A DNA stretch of 64,000 nucleotides. It comes from Gammaproteobacteria bacterium. GTDB lineage: Bacteria; Pseudomonadota; Gammaproteobacteria; Steroidobacterales; PWYM01. Both the position numbers and the translations under genes were made by a program. The notes under the pieces are model-generated. The model was not told the DNA's origin and did no database searches. It saw only the letters and a list, made by a program, of their open reading frames with translations. Positions 16,663 to 25,692 of this stretch are shown piece by piece; positions within the stretch are counted from its first letter, which is position 1; each line of letters opens with the position of its first letter. Where the stretch lies: contig PWZL01000021.1 in NCBI GenBank assembly GCA_003567475.1, positions 1 to 64,000 on the forward strand, written 5' to 3'.

Positions 16663-17880
16663 CCGCCGCGCGGTGGCCCCATCACCGCCACCGCGAAACC
16701 GCCCACCCTCGCCATCCTCCGGCGCAAACCAGACCTGTACGTCTCCCACCCGCGGATGTCGCCGCGTCGCAGCCATCAACCGGGCCGCCTGCCAGGCCGC
16801 GCGACCCTCGGCACCGCCGGCACCCGGTGCCAGAAACAGCTCGACGTGAATGCGCCCGTCCAGGTAGTGGAGATCGACCCGCTGGATCCGCTCGGCGCAC
16901 TCGATCCCCTGCCAGTAGGCGGCAAGTTCCGCGAGCAGTTGCGCGCGCACGGGCAGCGCCAGACTCAGGCGCTCGCGAGCTTCGTCGATCTCGGGATCGA
17001 CATGCACGGTGACGTCGGCGACATCATCATCGGCCTCGAGCAGCCTCGCGCGGACACACTCGCTGACATGATGCGCTTCGGAGACGCTGATCCGCGAGGC
17101 GAGCCTGACGTGAACATCGACCAGTGAGTTGCCGCCCATCCGTCGAGTCCGCAGCAGGTGCAGATCCTGCACACCGTCGACCGCGCGAATCGTGGCATCA
17201 ATGCGCGCCAGGCGCTCGGGATCCAGCCCACGATCGATCAGTTCGGCGAGCCCTCGATACACCAGCCGGGCGGCGATGAAGGCAATCATCACTGCCACCA
17301 GCAACGCCGCAACACTGTCCAGCCAGGGAAACCCGACCAGCGCACCGATCACACCGGCCAGCACCACCAGCGAGGAGGCCACATCCGAGCGATGGTGCCA
17401 GGCGTTGGCCGCCAGCAACGGCGACCGCAGACTGCGCGCCACGCGCCGGGTATAGCGGAACAGTGCTTCCTTGGTCAGCACAGCCACAGCGGCGAACAGC
17501 AGCGCCAGCGGCGCCGGCGCAACCTGCACCGAATCATCGAGCAGATGTCGGGCAGCGTAGAGGGCCAGCGTGAAGGCCACCCCCGCGAGCAGGACACCCA
17601 CGATCACCGACGCCAGCGTCTCGATACGACCGTGTCCGTAAGGATGCGCGCCATCAGCGGGACGGCTGGATTCACGGGCCGCCAGCAGCACGACCGCGTC
17701 GCTGATGAGATCGGAGAGGGTGTGCAGCCCGTCGGCGATCAACGCCTGGGACTGCGACACGACGCCACCAGCGAGTTGCAGGGCGGCAAGACCGAGGTTG
17801 GTGACGGCCCCGACGAGTGTCACCCGGCGCATCGCCGGATAACGGCCGTCGCTACGGCGCTCCGGCGAGCTGATGTTCAC
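16636..17880 (-). CDS. Cation diffusion facilitator (CDF) family metal exporter
   Basis: 414 aa inner-membrane protein with about six helices. The metal-site motifs are ADGLHTLSDLISD (helix 2), HPYGHGRIETLAS (loop after helix 2) and ANAWHHRSDVASS (helix 5), i.e. the HxxxD pairs that bind Zn2+, Fe2+ or Mn2+. A cytoplasmic ferredoxin-like domain follows (DGVQDLHLLRTRRMGGNSLVDVHVRL) and then an extra C-terminal domain of about 100 residues. It uses the proton gradient to export divalent cations. Metal specificity is not decided by sequence here. Confidence 0.87.
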   Translation of the reverse strand: MNISSPERRSDGRYPAMRRVTLVGAVTNLGLAALQLAGGVVSQSQALIADGLHTLSDLISDAVVLLAARESSRPADGAHPYGHGRIETLASVIVGVLLAGVAFTLALYAARHLLDDSVQVAPAPLALLFAAVAVLTKEALFRYTRRVARSLRSPLLAANAWHHRSDVASSLVVLAGVIGALVGFPWLDSVAALLVAVMIAFIAARLVYRGLAELIDRGLDPERLARIDATIRAVDGVQDLHLLRTRRMGGNSLVDVHVRLASRISVSEAHHVSECVRARLLEADDDVADVTVHVDPEIDEARERLSLALPVRAQLLAELAAYWQGIECAERIQRVDLHYLDGRIHVELFLAPGAGGAEGRAAWQAARLMAATRRHPRVGDVQVWFAPEDGEGGRFRGGGDGATARRSGPGDPVT

Positions 17881-17901
17881 CCGGGAAACGCCTCCGCCGG
17901 G

Positions 17902-18405
17902 TCAGTTCACCGTCAGCACCTTCACCGCGAAATTCAGCGCCTGACCGGCCAGCGGGTGGTTGAAGTCGAGCACCACCCTGTCATCACGCACCTCGGCGAC
18001 GCGCACCTGGAAAGGCATGCCATCCGGATCGACGCCGACCAGCATCTCTCCGACCTGGCGGCCTTCCTCGGGGATACGGTCCAGCGGGACTTCCTGGAAG
18101 CCTCGGGGATCGACTTCACCGTAGCCCTCCTCGGCATCCAGCCGAAACTCTCGCGCGTCGCCCGCTGTCAGCCCGGTCAGCGCCTCTTCCAGCGCCGGGA
18201 GCAGCTGGCCGGCGCCATGGGTGTAGACCAGCGGCTCACCGCCGACGTTGCTGTCCGCCGTGCTGCCGTCATCGAGGGTCAATGTGTATTCAATGGTGAC
18301 TTCGCGACCCTCGCCCACGACGCCCCCCTCTTGCGCCTGCGCCAGCGGCGCGGCGAGAGCCCACCAGAGTGCCAGCGCAACGCCGGCAGACAGCTTGATC
18401 TTCAA
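17902..18405 (-). CDS. Periplasmic SlyD-like FKBP-type peptidyl-prolyl isomerase
   Basis: 167 aa. Residues 1-24 form a clear signal peptide ending APLAQA-Q, so the enzyme should be periplasmic. The FKBP domain contains VTIEYTLTLDDGSTADSNVGGEPLVYTHGAGQLLPALEEAL, then an inserted-in-flap domain, then VVLDFNHPLAGQALNFAVKV, the SlyD-type closing motif. Unlike classic SlyD it has no histidine-rich metal tail. It lies 21 bases upstream of the CDF gene start on the same strand, so both may be co-transcribed. Confidence 0.85.
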   Translation of the reverse strand: MKIKLSAGVALALWWALAAPLAQAQEGGVVGEGREVTIEYTLTLDDGSTADSNVGGEPLVYTHGAGQLLPALEEALTGLTAGDAREFRLDAEEGYGEVDPRGFQEVPLDRIPEEGRQVGEMLVGVDPDGMPFQVRVAEVRDDRVVLDFNHPLAGQALNFAVKVLTVN

Positions 18406-18481
18406 CGGAAAACTCCTGAGGATGTTGGATACCGTAACTATAGCCCAGTCACACTACACGCGAGCATGGCCGCATCTCAAG

Positions 18482-18913
18482 ATGAAATTCTCCCTCCACC
18501 CTGCCCTGGCGCAGGACACCATCCCGATCACCCGGCTCTGCGGCAGCAGGCTGCTGTTGATGAAGGACAGCCGATTCCTCTGGTGCCTGCTGGTGCCGGA
18601 GTGTCCCGGCCTGCGCGAACTCCACGAGTTGCCGCTACCGCAACGCGGCCTATTTCTGGAGCTCGTCTGCCAGTTCTCGGCAACCCTGCACACCGCCTTC
18701 AATGCGGACAAAATGAACGTCGCGGCACTCGGTAACCGCGTCCCCCAACTCCACGTGCATGTCATCGTGCGCCACCAAGACGATGCGGCCTGGCCGGATC
18801 CGGTCTGGGGCGCCGGCACACCCGTGCCCTGGGGCAGCAGCGCACTCGCCGACATCATTCCGCGGGTGCGCGAGTGCGCCGCGACCGTCGAGGCCGGGCA
18901 GCGGAGGACATGA
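18482..18913 (+). CDS. HIT-domain protein
   Basis: 143 aa histidine-triad protein, a nucleotidyl hydrolase or transferase. The triad is in PQLHVHVIVRH (near residues 93-103), and NVAALGNRVPQLH is the typical lead-in. The start at 18482 (MKFSLHPALAQD) begins the family sequence; the frame upstream is open but has no family character. Its stop overlaps the start of the next gene (ATGA). Divergent from the periplasmic FKBP gene. Confidence 0.85.
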   Translation: MKFSLHPALAQDTIPITRLCGSRLLLMKDSRFLWCLLVPECPGLRELHELPLPQRGLFLELVCQFSATLHTAFNADKMNVAALGNRVPQLHVHVIVRHQDDAAWPDPVWGAGTPVPWGSSALADIIPRVRECAATVEAGQRRT

Positions 18914-19335
18914 ACACCGCCACCCTGCGCCTGCTCCTCGGGTTCGTGGTCGCACCACTGCTGCCGCTGGCGATCTGGGTGGTCACGCCATCCGGCTTCA
19001 ACGTGATTGCCTTCGTGCAGACCCTCCCCGGAGCGTATGCACTGGGGCTTGGCGTCGGGATCCCCCTGTGGCTGCTGTTGCGGCACTGGAACCGCTTGAA
19101 TCCCTTGCCTGTGGTGCTCTGCAGCGGGCTGATGATTGCCCTCGCCGGCACCCTTCACCAGGCCTGGGTCCTGCGCCAGGCGCGATATGTGCGCCAGCGC
19201 GAGCGCGATCTCGTGCTCGACGGCCAACTCACTGGCGACGGCCTCAGCGCACTGCTTGGCCATGCAGTCACCCTGTCATGGCTCGCCGCCATCGGCGCCC
19301 TGGCCTGGTGGCTGATCGTGCGCGCGCGCCGCTGA
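18910..19335 (+). CDS. Hypothetical membrane protein, about four helices
   Basis: 141 aa, not recognised. Hydrophobic segments are near residues 5-27, 36-60, 66-90 and 115-138; a basic loop (RQARYVRQRERD) lies between the last two. GGAGG precedes the start at very short spacing, and the start overlaps the HIT gene, so the two are translated together. No catalytic motif is visible. Confidence 0.6.
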   Translation: MNTATLRLLLGFVVAPLLPLAIWVVTPSGFNVIAFVQTLPGAYALGLGVGIPLWLLLRHWNRLNPLPVVLCSGLMIALAGTLHQAWVLRQARYVRQRERDLVLDGQLTGDGLSALLGHAVTLSWLAAIGALAWWLIVRARR

Positions 19336-19391
19336 CCCCTGGGCTACACTGGCGCGAGAAGCTTGCGTACCACTCCGGGGGGAGAGATGTC

Positions 19392-21593
19392 ATGAGCGAA
19401 CGCGTTTCATCGATTTGCAGGTTCTGCCACGCCCAGTGTGCCATCCACGTCGACCTCGAGAACGGGCGACCGGTGCGGGTCGACGGCGTCAAGGATCACC
19501 CCATCTACCACGGCTATGCCTGCGCGAAGGGCCGGGAGCTGCCGCGTTTCCATGACGCGCCCGACCGCCTGCTGCAACCACAGCGCCGCGGGTCTGATGG
19601 CCGGTACCAGACAATCGATTCAGCCACCGCGATGGACGACATCGCCGCCCAGCTGAGGGCCATCCGCGAGCGTCATGGTGAGCGGGCCATCTCGCTCTAC
19701 ATCGGCACGCACGGTTACAACAATCTGGCCTCCACGCAGCTCGCGCTGGCATTCATGGAAGCGCTGGGCTCGAAAATGGTCTTCACCAGCGTGACCATCG
19801 ACCAGCCTGGCAAAGCGGTATCGCAGGCGCTTCATGGCACCTGGCTGGCCGGCGCCAGCAATGCCTGGGAGGCGGACAGCTGGCTGGTGACGGGAGCCAA
19901 CCCGATCGTCTCGATGCTCGGACCGGTCAACCCGGCCTGGACGTTCAAACAATCGCAGGCCCGGGGGATGAAGCTCATCGTCATCGATCCGCGGCGGACC
20001 GAACTGGCCAGGCGCGCCGATCTCCACCTGCAGGCCCGCCCCGGCCAGGATCCGGTCATCCTCGCCGGGCTGCTGCATGTCATTCTGGACGAAGGCCTGC
20101 ACGACGCCGCGTTCATGGCGCGTTACACCCGCGGCCTGGCGGCCCTGCAGGCCGCGGTCAGCGCCTACACGCCGGAATTCGTCGCCGCCCGGGCCGGCCT
20201 GCGGCCCGAGGACGTGGTGATGGCCGCACGGCTCTACGCCGGGGGCCGGCGGGGCGTGGCCACCGTCGGCACCGGCCCGAACATGTCGGGCCATGGCAAT
20301 CTCACCGAGTATCTATCCAAGGTGCTGATGAGCGTTTGCGGTCACTGGCTCCAGGCCGGCGACCCGGTGCCCAATCCCGGCGTGTTCGTCAATCCGATGC
20401 CGGCGCTCGCGCAGGCGATCGATCCCATGCCGGCGTGGGGCTTTGGTGAACGACTGCGGGTACGGGGCCTGACCGATACCGCCGCCGGGTTGCCGACCGC
20501 GGCGCTGGCCGACGAGATCCTGCTGCCGGGAGATGGCCAGGTGCGCGCGCTGATCGTGCTCGGCGGCAACCCGATGATGGCCTGGCCCGATCAGCTGAAA
20601 ACCCGCGAGGCGATGGACGCCCTCGACCTGCTGGTCTGTGTGGAGCCGGTGATGTCGGCCACCGCCCGGCTGGCGCACTACGTCATCCCACCGAAGCTGA
20701 CCTTCGAAATGGCCGGGTGCTCGGTGCTGCAGGAGTTCCTCGGCGTGATCCAGGGCTGGGGCTACCCCCAACCTTACGGCCAGTGGGCGGACCCGCTGGT
20801 GTCACCCCCGCCCGGCAGTGACGTGATCGAGGACTGGGAACTGTTCTACGGCCTGGGCCAGCGTCTCGGGCTCGCGCTGTCGGTCAAACCGGTCAGCCAC
20901 CTTGATCCGGCGGTGCAGGCACGTGAGGCCACGCCGCTGGACATGCGCCATCCGCCCACCAGCGAAGCGCTCTGGGAGATGCTCCTGAAGGGCTCACCCA
21001 TCCCCCTGTCGGAAGTCAGGACATATCCCGACGGCCACGTATTCGACCGCGGCGAGTCGCAGGTCGCCGACGGCGACCCTGCCCACACCGGTCGGCTCGA
21101 CGTGGGCAACCCGGTAATGCTCGAGGAACTCGTGGCCCTGCAGACCGTCGACCCCGACGCCGCCCATGGCGACTACGCATTCCGGCTGGTCAGCCGGCGG
21201 CTGGCCGATGTACTGAATTCCGCATGGCACAGTAACGAGAAGCTCATGCGTCGCTGGAAGTACAACCCTGCGTTCATGCATCCCGACGACATGGCCGCGC
21301 TGGGGGTTCGCGCGGGCGAAGTGGTGGAGATCAGCTCCAGCCGCGCGAGCATCCGTGGCGTGGTCGAGCCGGCCGAGGACGTCCGCCAGGGGGTGATCTC
21401 GATGACCCATTGCTTTGGCGACCTCCCTGAAGATGAACACGACGTGCTCACCCAGGGAAGCAACACCGGGCGGCTGACGCCCGTGGATCGCGACTACGAC
21501 CCCTACACCGGGATTCCCCGGATGAGCACCATCCCGGTCAACGTGCGGGCGGTGGTGTCGGCACCGCTGGCCGAGGATCGCGCAGCGGGCTGA
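19392..21593 (+). CDS. Molybdopterin-dependent oxidoreductase (DMSO reductase superfamily)
   Basis: 733 aa. The N-terminal [4Fe-4S] motif is complete: Cys9, Cys12, Cys16 and Cys44, followed by Lys46 (CAKG) which relays electrons to the cofactor. MGD-binding stretches include VTGANPIVSMLGP, KLIVIDPRRTELARRADLHLQ and ALIVLGGNPMMAWP; the C-terminal MGD domain has LVSRRLADVLNSAWHSNEKLMRRW. No twin-arginine signal is present, so it should be cytoplasmic. The protein-derived Mo ligand is not obvious: no Cys or Sec appears at the usual position in the GTWLAGASNAWEADSW region. No electron-transfer or membrane subunit is adjacent. The substrate is unknown. Confidence 0.85.
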   Translation: MSERVSSICRFCHAQCAIHVDLENGRPVRVDGVKDHPIYHGYACAKGRELPRFHDAPDRLLQPQRRGSDGRYQTIDSATAMDDIAAQLRAIRERHGERAISLYIGTHGYNNLASTQLALAFMEALGSKMVFTSVTIDQPGKAVSQALHGTWLAGASNAWEADSWLVTGANPIVSMLGPVNPAWTFKQSQARGMKLIVIDPRRTELARRADLHLQARPGQDPVILAGLLHVILDEGLHDAAFMARYTRGLAALQAAVSAYTPEFVAARAGLRPEDVVMAARLYAGGRRGVATVGTGPNMSGHGNLTEYLSKVLMSVCGHWLQAGDPVPNPGVFVNPMPALAQAIDPMPAWGFGERLRVRGLTDTAAGLPTAALADEILLPGDGQVRALIVLGGNPMMAWPDQLKTREAMDALDLLVCVEPVMSATARLAHYVIPPKLTFEMAGCSVLQEFLGVIQGWGYPQPYGQWADPLVSPPPGSDVIEDWELFYGLGQRLGLALSVKPVSHLDPAVQAREATPLDMRHPPTSEALWEMLLKGSPIPLSEVRTYPDGHVFDRGESQVADGDPAHTGRLDVGNPVMLEELVALQTVDPDAAHGDYAFRLVSRRLADVLNSAWHSNEKLMRRWKYNPAFMHPDDMAALGVRAGEVVEISSSRASIRGVVEPAEDVRQGVISMTHCFGDLPEDEHDVLTQGSNTGRLTPVDRDYDPYTGIPRMSTIPVNVRAVVSAPLAEDRAAG

Positions 21594-21610
21594 ATCGCGG
21601 GCCGGTCGGG

Positions 21611-22996
21611 TCAGTCGCGCAGTGCGGTCAACAGCGCCTGGAAACGGGGGTGTCCGCGCAGAGCCGCGAGGTCGGGATCATGCTCAACCCAGGCTCGGTT
21701 GGCCATCTGGCGGAGTTCGAGGCGCTCGAGGCAGGCCAGTGCGGTATCCACATCGCCAAGCCGTGCGTACAGGCAGGCGGCGTTGTAGTGGACTGCGACA
21801 TCGTCCGGATCGAGCGCGAGGGCGCGATTGATCCAGTCGCGGGCCGCGTCGCGCTCGCCCAGACGCAGGAAGGCCGCAGCGCCCATGGACAAGGCACGAC
21901 CATCGTCGGGAAAGGCCTGGTGATGCCGGGTCACCCGGGTCGCGCCCTCACGCGTCCAGGCCAGTGTCTGGACCTCGTCGCCCAGCTGCTCGTAGGCCTG
22001 GGCAGCCAATAGCGTGGCCTGGTATTCGTGAGGCATCACCCCGGCGGCGGCGCGGTAGAGTTCGGCCGCGCGCTGGTGTTCGCCCTGATGCATGCAGGCG
22101 CGGCCGAACTGATACAGCGCGTTGTAGTGATCGCGCTGGAGCGCCAGTGCGCGCCCGAAATGCTGCTGTGCATCGCCCCAGCGATCGAACAGCATCGCCA
22201 CCAGCCCGGCGGCGACATGGCTGCCCGGATGCTCTGGGGCCAGGGCCAGAGCGCGCGCGACCGCCTCGGCCGCCTCGTGACGCAGGCCCTCCTCCGCCAC
22301 GGAATAGGCATAGATTCGAGCACTGCAGCCGGCGAGCTCCGACCACGCGCGGGAATAGTCGGCGTCCAGTGTGACCGCTTCGCGAAACAGCCGGCGCGCC
22401 TGTTCGAGGCGGCGGCGCCCGGGCTGGCTCGCGTAGTGGCGACCCTGCAGCACCGCCAGATACGCGGGACCACCGCGGGGACCATGCAGGTCGGTCACCG
22501 ACGGAACGAGTGACGGTGCCACGCCCAGCGCGTCAGCGACCTCGGTCACCACGGCACCCAGAATCACGGCGTAATCGGGGTCGCAGTCCGCGAAGCGCCC
22601 GGCCCAGCGCGCCCGGCCAGAGGCCGGACTCAGGTCGAAGCGCAACCGATAGCCCCCACCGGCGGCGTCGCCCTGGACTTCACCCGACAGCCGCCAGTGG
22701 CCCTGGGCTGGGGGATCGAGCCGCGCGTCATGGCGGCCCTCGGCGGCATCAACCAGGGCCAGACCGACGGAGAGGCCGGGGAGACGCGCCAGGGCGGCAT
22801 GGAGATCGTCGGTGAAGCTGCCCAGCAGGGCGGTGGCGGAGGCGTCGTCAGTGCGATCCGCCAGGGGGACCACAAGCAGATCCACCACCCGGGTCGCCGG
22901 CCCGACGACCGGCAGCGCGGCAGCGTTGGTGGCCGGCGACCGCCTGGCAAGCAGGCGGCGGCCGAACGAGCGGATTCGCAAGCCTATTGGACCCAC
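21611..22996 (-). CDS. TPR-repeat protein with TolB-like N-terminal domain
   Basis: 461 aa. The N-terminal half (VDLLVVPLADRTDDASATALLGSFTDDLHAALARLPGLSV, then a WRLSGEV block) matches the TolB-like amino domain found in CadC- and adenylate-cyclase-associated TPR proteins. Residues from about 190 onward are at least six TPR units (LQRDHYNALYQFGRACMHQGEHQRAAELYRAA is one). No DNA-binding or cyclase domain is fused here. It probably acts as a scaffold. Convergent with the molybdoenzyme gene. Confidence 0.68.
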   Translation of the reverse strand: MGPIGLRIRSFGRRLLARRSPATNAAALPVVGPATRVVDLLVVPLADRTDDASATALLGSFTDDLHAALARLPGLSVGLALVDAAEGRHDARLDPPAQGHWRLSGEVQGDAAGGGYRLRFDLSPASGRARWAGRFADCDPDYAVILGAVVTEVADALGVAPSLVPSVTDLHGPRGGPAYLAVLQGRHYASQPGRRRLEQARRLFREAVTLDADYSRAWSELAGCSARIYAYSVAEEGLRHEAAEAVARALALAPEHPGSHVAAGLVAMLFDRWGDAQQHFGRALALQRDHYNALYQFGRACMHQGEHQRAAELYRAAAGVMPHEYQATLLAAQAYEQLGDEVQTLAWTREGATRVTRHHQAFPDDGRALSMGAAAFLRLGERDAARDWINRALALDPDDVAVHYNAACLYARLGDVDTALACLERLELRQMANRAWVEHDPDLAALRGHPRFQALLTALRD

Positions 22997-23068
22997 GCAG
23001 CTTCAATCCCCGAACTGGCACAGCCCCCAGTCTACGCCGCAGTGCGGCCCGCGACCGTCGACCGCGTC

Positions 23069-24598
23069 TCAGCGCCGACGCCGTTCCAGGTCGACCACCA
23101 GCGGGAGGTGGTCGCTGTAGGCCGCATCCTCGGCAGTGAGTCCATGCCTGTCCAGCGCCTGCGCCGTCAGGCCCGAGGTGTCCAGCAGAAACGCATTGAC
23201 GGCCACGGTCGCCGACGCGGCATAGAGCACATAGTCCAGCCGTGAGGGCGGAAACCTGGAGCGCGGATCGCGCCACGTGGTGGCCGCATCCCCGGCCAGG
23301 GTCAGCATCCGTGCAGCTTCCAGATTCACCCCGGCGGGATCGAGACTGGCGGCGATGATCTCCTTGGGCGCCGTGACGCCGACCAGGTTGAAATCGCCGC
23401 CCACCAGCACCCCCTCGGCGCCGGTCTCGCGCACGGCGCGGCGCAGTGCCAGATTGATGCTCACCGCCTCGGCCTTGCGCTGCAGATCTTCCGCGGAACC
23501 CGCCGACCCGCAGCATTTCAGATGGACATTGGCCACCAGCACAGGACCTATCCGCGACTCGGCGAGCGCGGCGACATAACGCACACTGCGCTCAAGCAGG
23601 GCATCCTCTCCCTCAGCCAGCCGATAGGCCAGCGGTGCCTCGCCGACCGGCGTGAGGGGCACCTGGGAGACAATCACCACCCCCAACGCCCCGGTCCGGT
23701 GCACCTGCCACGGCCGCTCGGCAGGCGCGTGGGTGTCGAACCAGCGGGCGATGGAACTCGCGGACAGGCGCGGCGGTGGTCGCCCACGCGCATCACGCGT
23801 CACTCGATCCCATTCCTGCAGGAGCACGATATCGGGCTGGGTGGCCGCCAGCAGCCGGGCGAACGGTGCTGGAGTGTCCAACGGTGCGGCCCATTCGACG
23901 TTCGCCGAGAGCACCCGCAACGCCCCGTCAGGGCGCACCGGAATGCCAGTGTCGGCCCGCCACGGCCCGGGGGCGGCCAGCGGCCGCGACAACGCCAGGA
24001 CCCCGGACTCCCAGACCACGCGCCCGCTGGCATCCAGCCGACGCACGAGCACCCGCGCCGTCCCCGCGGCGCGCAGCAGCGGCCCCAGACGACGGTCTTC
24101 CAGTAGATGACGGGAGATGCGCAACTCGAATTCATCGGCGAGATGAGTCGGCAGTGCCGCGAAACCGACCTGCTGATGGCGCAGGCTGCGCGGCGTACCG
24201 TCACGCCGATAGGCACGCGCGGCGGCACCGCTGCCCTGCCCGGCCTCGTCGCGCGTCGCCGCCGGCGCGAACAGCAGCGCCAGGTCCACCCCGAGCGACG
24301 CGTCACCCTCGGCAGGCGTGATCGGCCGACCCGTGCCAGCCTCGTCATCCAGGTCGATCAGCACTTCGGTGGCGACCGACGAGGTCTGCAGGCTGACCGG
24401 TTCCGGCAGCGACAGGCGCAAATGGAGGTGCCACGGATCGGCCAGGGCCTGTTCGCCCGCAGGCCAGTCGCTGAACTCACCGTCCAGCACAATGGTTGGT
24501 TGGGCCTGCACCGGCAGGAGCGGCACCAGCAGGCAAACCAGCGCGATGCGGGCCCATGACCCGGGAGGGCACCTCTTGGTCCTGGCTTCGGGTAGCAT
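23069..24598 (-). CDS. Secreted endonuclease/exonuclease/phosphatase (EEP) family enzyme
   Basis: 509 aa from the ATG at 24598 (GGAGG 12 bases upstream). A signal peptide ends PLLPVQA-QP. Residues to about 230 form a beta-rich region (IVLDGEFSDWPAGEQAL resembles a carbohydrate-binding-type module). The C-terminal EEP domain has LRVLSANVEWAAP (metal Asn), DIVLLQEWDRV (metal Glu), LVANVHLKCCGS, VLVGGDFNLVG and the closing YSDHLPLVVDLE. Such extracytoplasmic enzymes cleave nucleic acids or phosphodiesters. It shares a short divergent region with phnD, where a PhoB-box-like element lies, which suggests phosphate scavenging. Confidence 0.78.
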   Translation of the reverse strand: MLPEARTKRCPPGSWARIALVCLLVPLLPVQAQPTIVLDGEFSDWPAGEQALADPWHLHLRLSLPEPVSLQTSSVATEVLIDLDDEAGTGRPITPAEGDASLGVDLALLFAPAATRDEAGQGSGAAARAYRRDGTPRSLRHQQVGFAALPTHLADEFELRISRHLLEDRRLGPLLRAAGTARVLVRRLDASGRVVWESGVLALSRPLAAPGPWRADTGIPVRPDGALRVLSANVEWAAPLDTPAPFARLLAATQPDIVLLQEWDRVTRDARGRPPPRLSASSIARWFDTHAPAERPWQVHRTGALGVVIVSQVPLTPVGEAPLAYRLAEGEDALLERSVRYVAALAESRIGPVLVANVHLKCCGSAGSAEDLQRKAEAVSINLALRRAVRETGAEGVLVGGDFNLVGVTAPKEIIAASLDPAGVNLEAARMLTLAGDAATTWRDPRSRFPPSRLDYVLYAASATVAVNAFLLDTSGLTAQALDRHGLTAEDAAYSDHLPLVVDLERRRR

Positions 24599-24681
24599 TG
24601 CGCTCGACGACCTCCGTGAATGGATCAGCATGGCAGGCGCGACGGTAAGCGTCGGACGCCGCCTGCGCAAGTGCCCGGGCA

Positions 24682-24698
24682 TGTCGTCATTTCGTAAC
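24682..24698 (+). promoter_or_regulatory. PhoB-box-like element upstream of phnD
   Basis: The 17-bp sequence TGTCGTCATTTCGTAAC contains two half-sites, GTCGT and GTAAC, spaced 11 bp as in the Pho box (consensus half-sites GTCAT/GTAAC every 11 bp). A -10-like TGTTAA lies 15 bases further down. It is 28 bases before the first phnD ATG. The region also serves the divergent secreted phosphodiesterase gene. Confidence 0.5.
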
Positions 24699-24726
24699 CC
24701 GGAACGGCCACACTGTTAAGTTTTGG

Positions 24727-25683
24727 ATGCTGACGGCGATCTGCGTGACCCAGAAACTACGACCCAGCGTTCTCCTGCTCGGAATGCTCGCCGCCGTGGT
24801 CAGCGCGAGCTGCTGCCCGCCACCCGATATGGACGAGCGCGGCTGGCCACGACAGCTCGTGCTGGGCCTGGTGCCGGCCAACGAGGCCGAGGCGATGGTC
24901 GACAACCTCGAACCGCTGGCAGAGTTTCTGGAAGAGCGGCTCGGCCTGTCGGTGCGAGCATTCGTTCCGCAGGACTACACCGGCGTGGTGGAGGCCATGG
25001 GCAGTGGCCGCGCCGATATCGGCATGCTGCCACCCTTTGCCGCCATGCTCGGGATGCGTCGCTACGACATCGAGCCCATTCTGATCTCGGTGCGCAATGG
25101 CGAGACCGGCTACCGTTCACAGTGGATGACCAATGACCGCTCACTCTGTGACAGCGATCTGGTGACCGATGCAGCGGGCATGCTGAGTTGCGAGGGACGA
25201 CTGGACACCATCGCCGGACGCTCGGTGGCCTTCACCGACCCGAACAGCACCTCGGGCTTTCTCTTCCCGTCGCTGCAGCTCGTCGAACTCGGGATGGACC
25301 CGGAACGGGAACTCCGCAGACTGTTCGTGGGCGCGCACGACGCCGCGGTGCTGGCGGTCTACGGCGGCGATGTGACCGTAGGCGTGTCCTACGACGACGC
25401 CCGCGGCATGGTCCGTCCGCAATTCCCGGACGTCGGCGAGCGGGTCATCGTGTTCGCCCATTCTCCGCGCATCCCCAACGACGGCGTGCTGCTGCGCGCC
25501 GACCTGCCCGAGGATCTCAAGACGGCCATCCGCGATGCCTTCGTCGCGCTCGCCCGGGAACAGGCCGAGCTGCCACGCGAGCAGCGGGTACTGTGGATCA
25601 TCTACGAGATCGACGATTTCATCCCGGCCACGCCGGGCATCTATGACCCCGTGGCCGCCGCCTACGACTTCATGCGGCGCTAG
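24727..25683 (+). CDS. phnD: Phosphonate/phosphite/phosphate-type ABC transporter binding protein PhnD
   Basis: 318 aa from the ATG at 24727; a GTG at 24745 would start a more regular signal peptide (TQKLRPSVLLLGMLAAVVSASCC) and is perhaps the real start. The double Cys after the hydrophobic stretch hints at a lipoprotein, though the lipobox (SASC) is imperfect. The PhnD fold is clear: LVLGLVPANEAEAMVDNLEPLAEFLEERLG, DYTGVVEAMGSGRADIGMLPPFA, and VAFTDPNSTSGFLFPSLQL with the Ser-Thr-Ser anion-binding segment. It captures an oxyanion of phosphorus in the periplasm. No C-P lyase, phosphonatase or phosphite dehydrogenase gene is nearby, so phosphonate, phosphite or phosphate cannot be distinguished. 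Confidence 0.85.
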   Translation: MLTAICVTQKLRPSVLLLGMLAAVVSASCCPPPDMDERGWPRQLVLGLVPANEAEAMVDNLEPLAEFLEERLGLSVRAFVPQDYTGVVEAMGSGRADIGMLPPFAAMLGMRRYDIEPILISVRNGETGYRSQWMTNDRSLCDSDLVTDAAGMLSCEGRLDTIAGRSVAFTDPNSTSGFLFPSLQLVELGMDPERELRRLFVGAHDAAVLAVYGGDVTVGVSYDDARGMVRPQFPDVGERVIVFAHSPRIPNDGVLLRADLPEDLKTAIRDAFVALAREQAELPREQRVLWIIYEIDDFIPATPGIYDPVAAAYDFMRR

Positions 25684-25692
25684 GAGCCCACC

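Noticed and set aside
18759-19391. Upstream extension of the molybdoenzyme frame by about 210 codons
   Set aside because: The extension overlaps the HIT and small membrane genes in another frame and is Arg/Pro-rich. The Fe-S motif begins 9 residues after the ATG at 19392, as expected.
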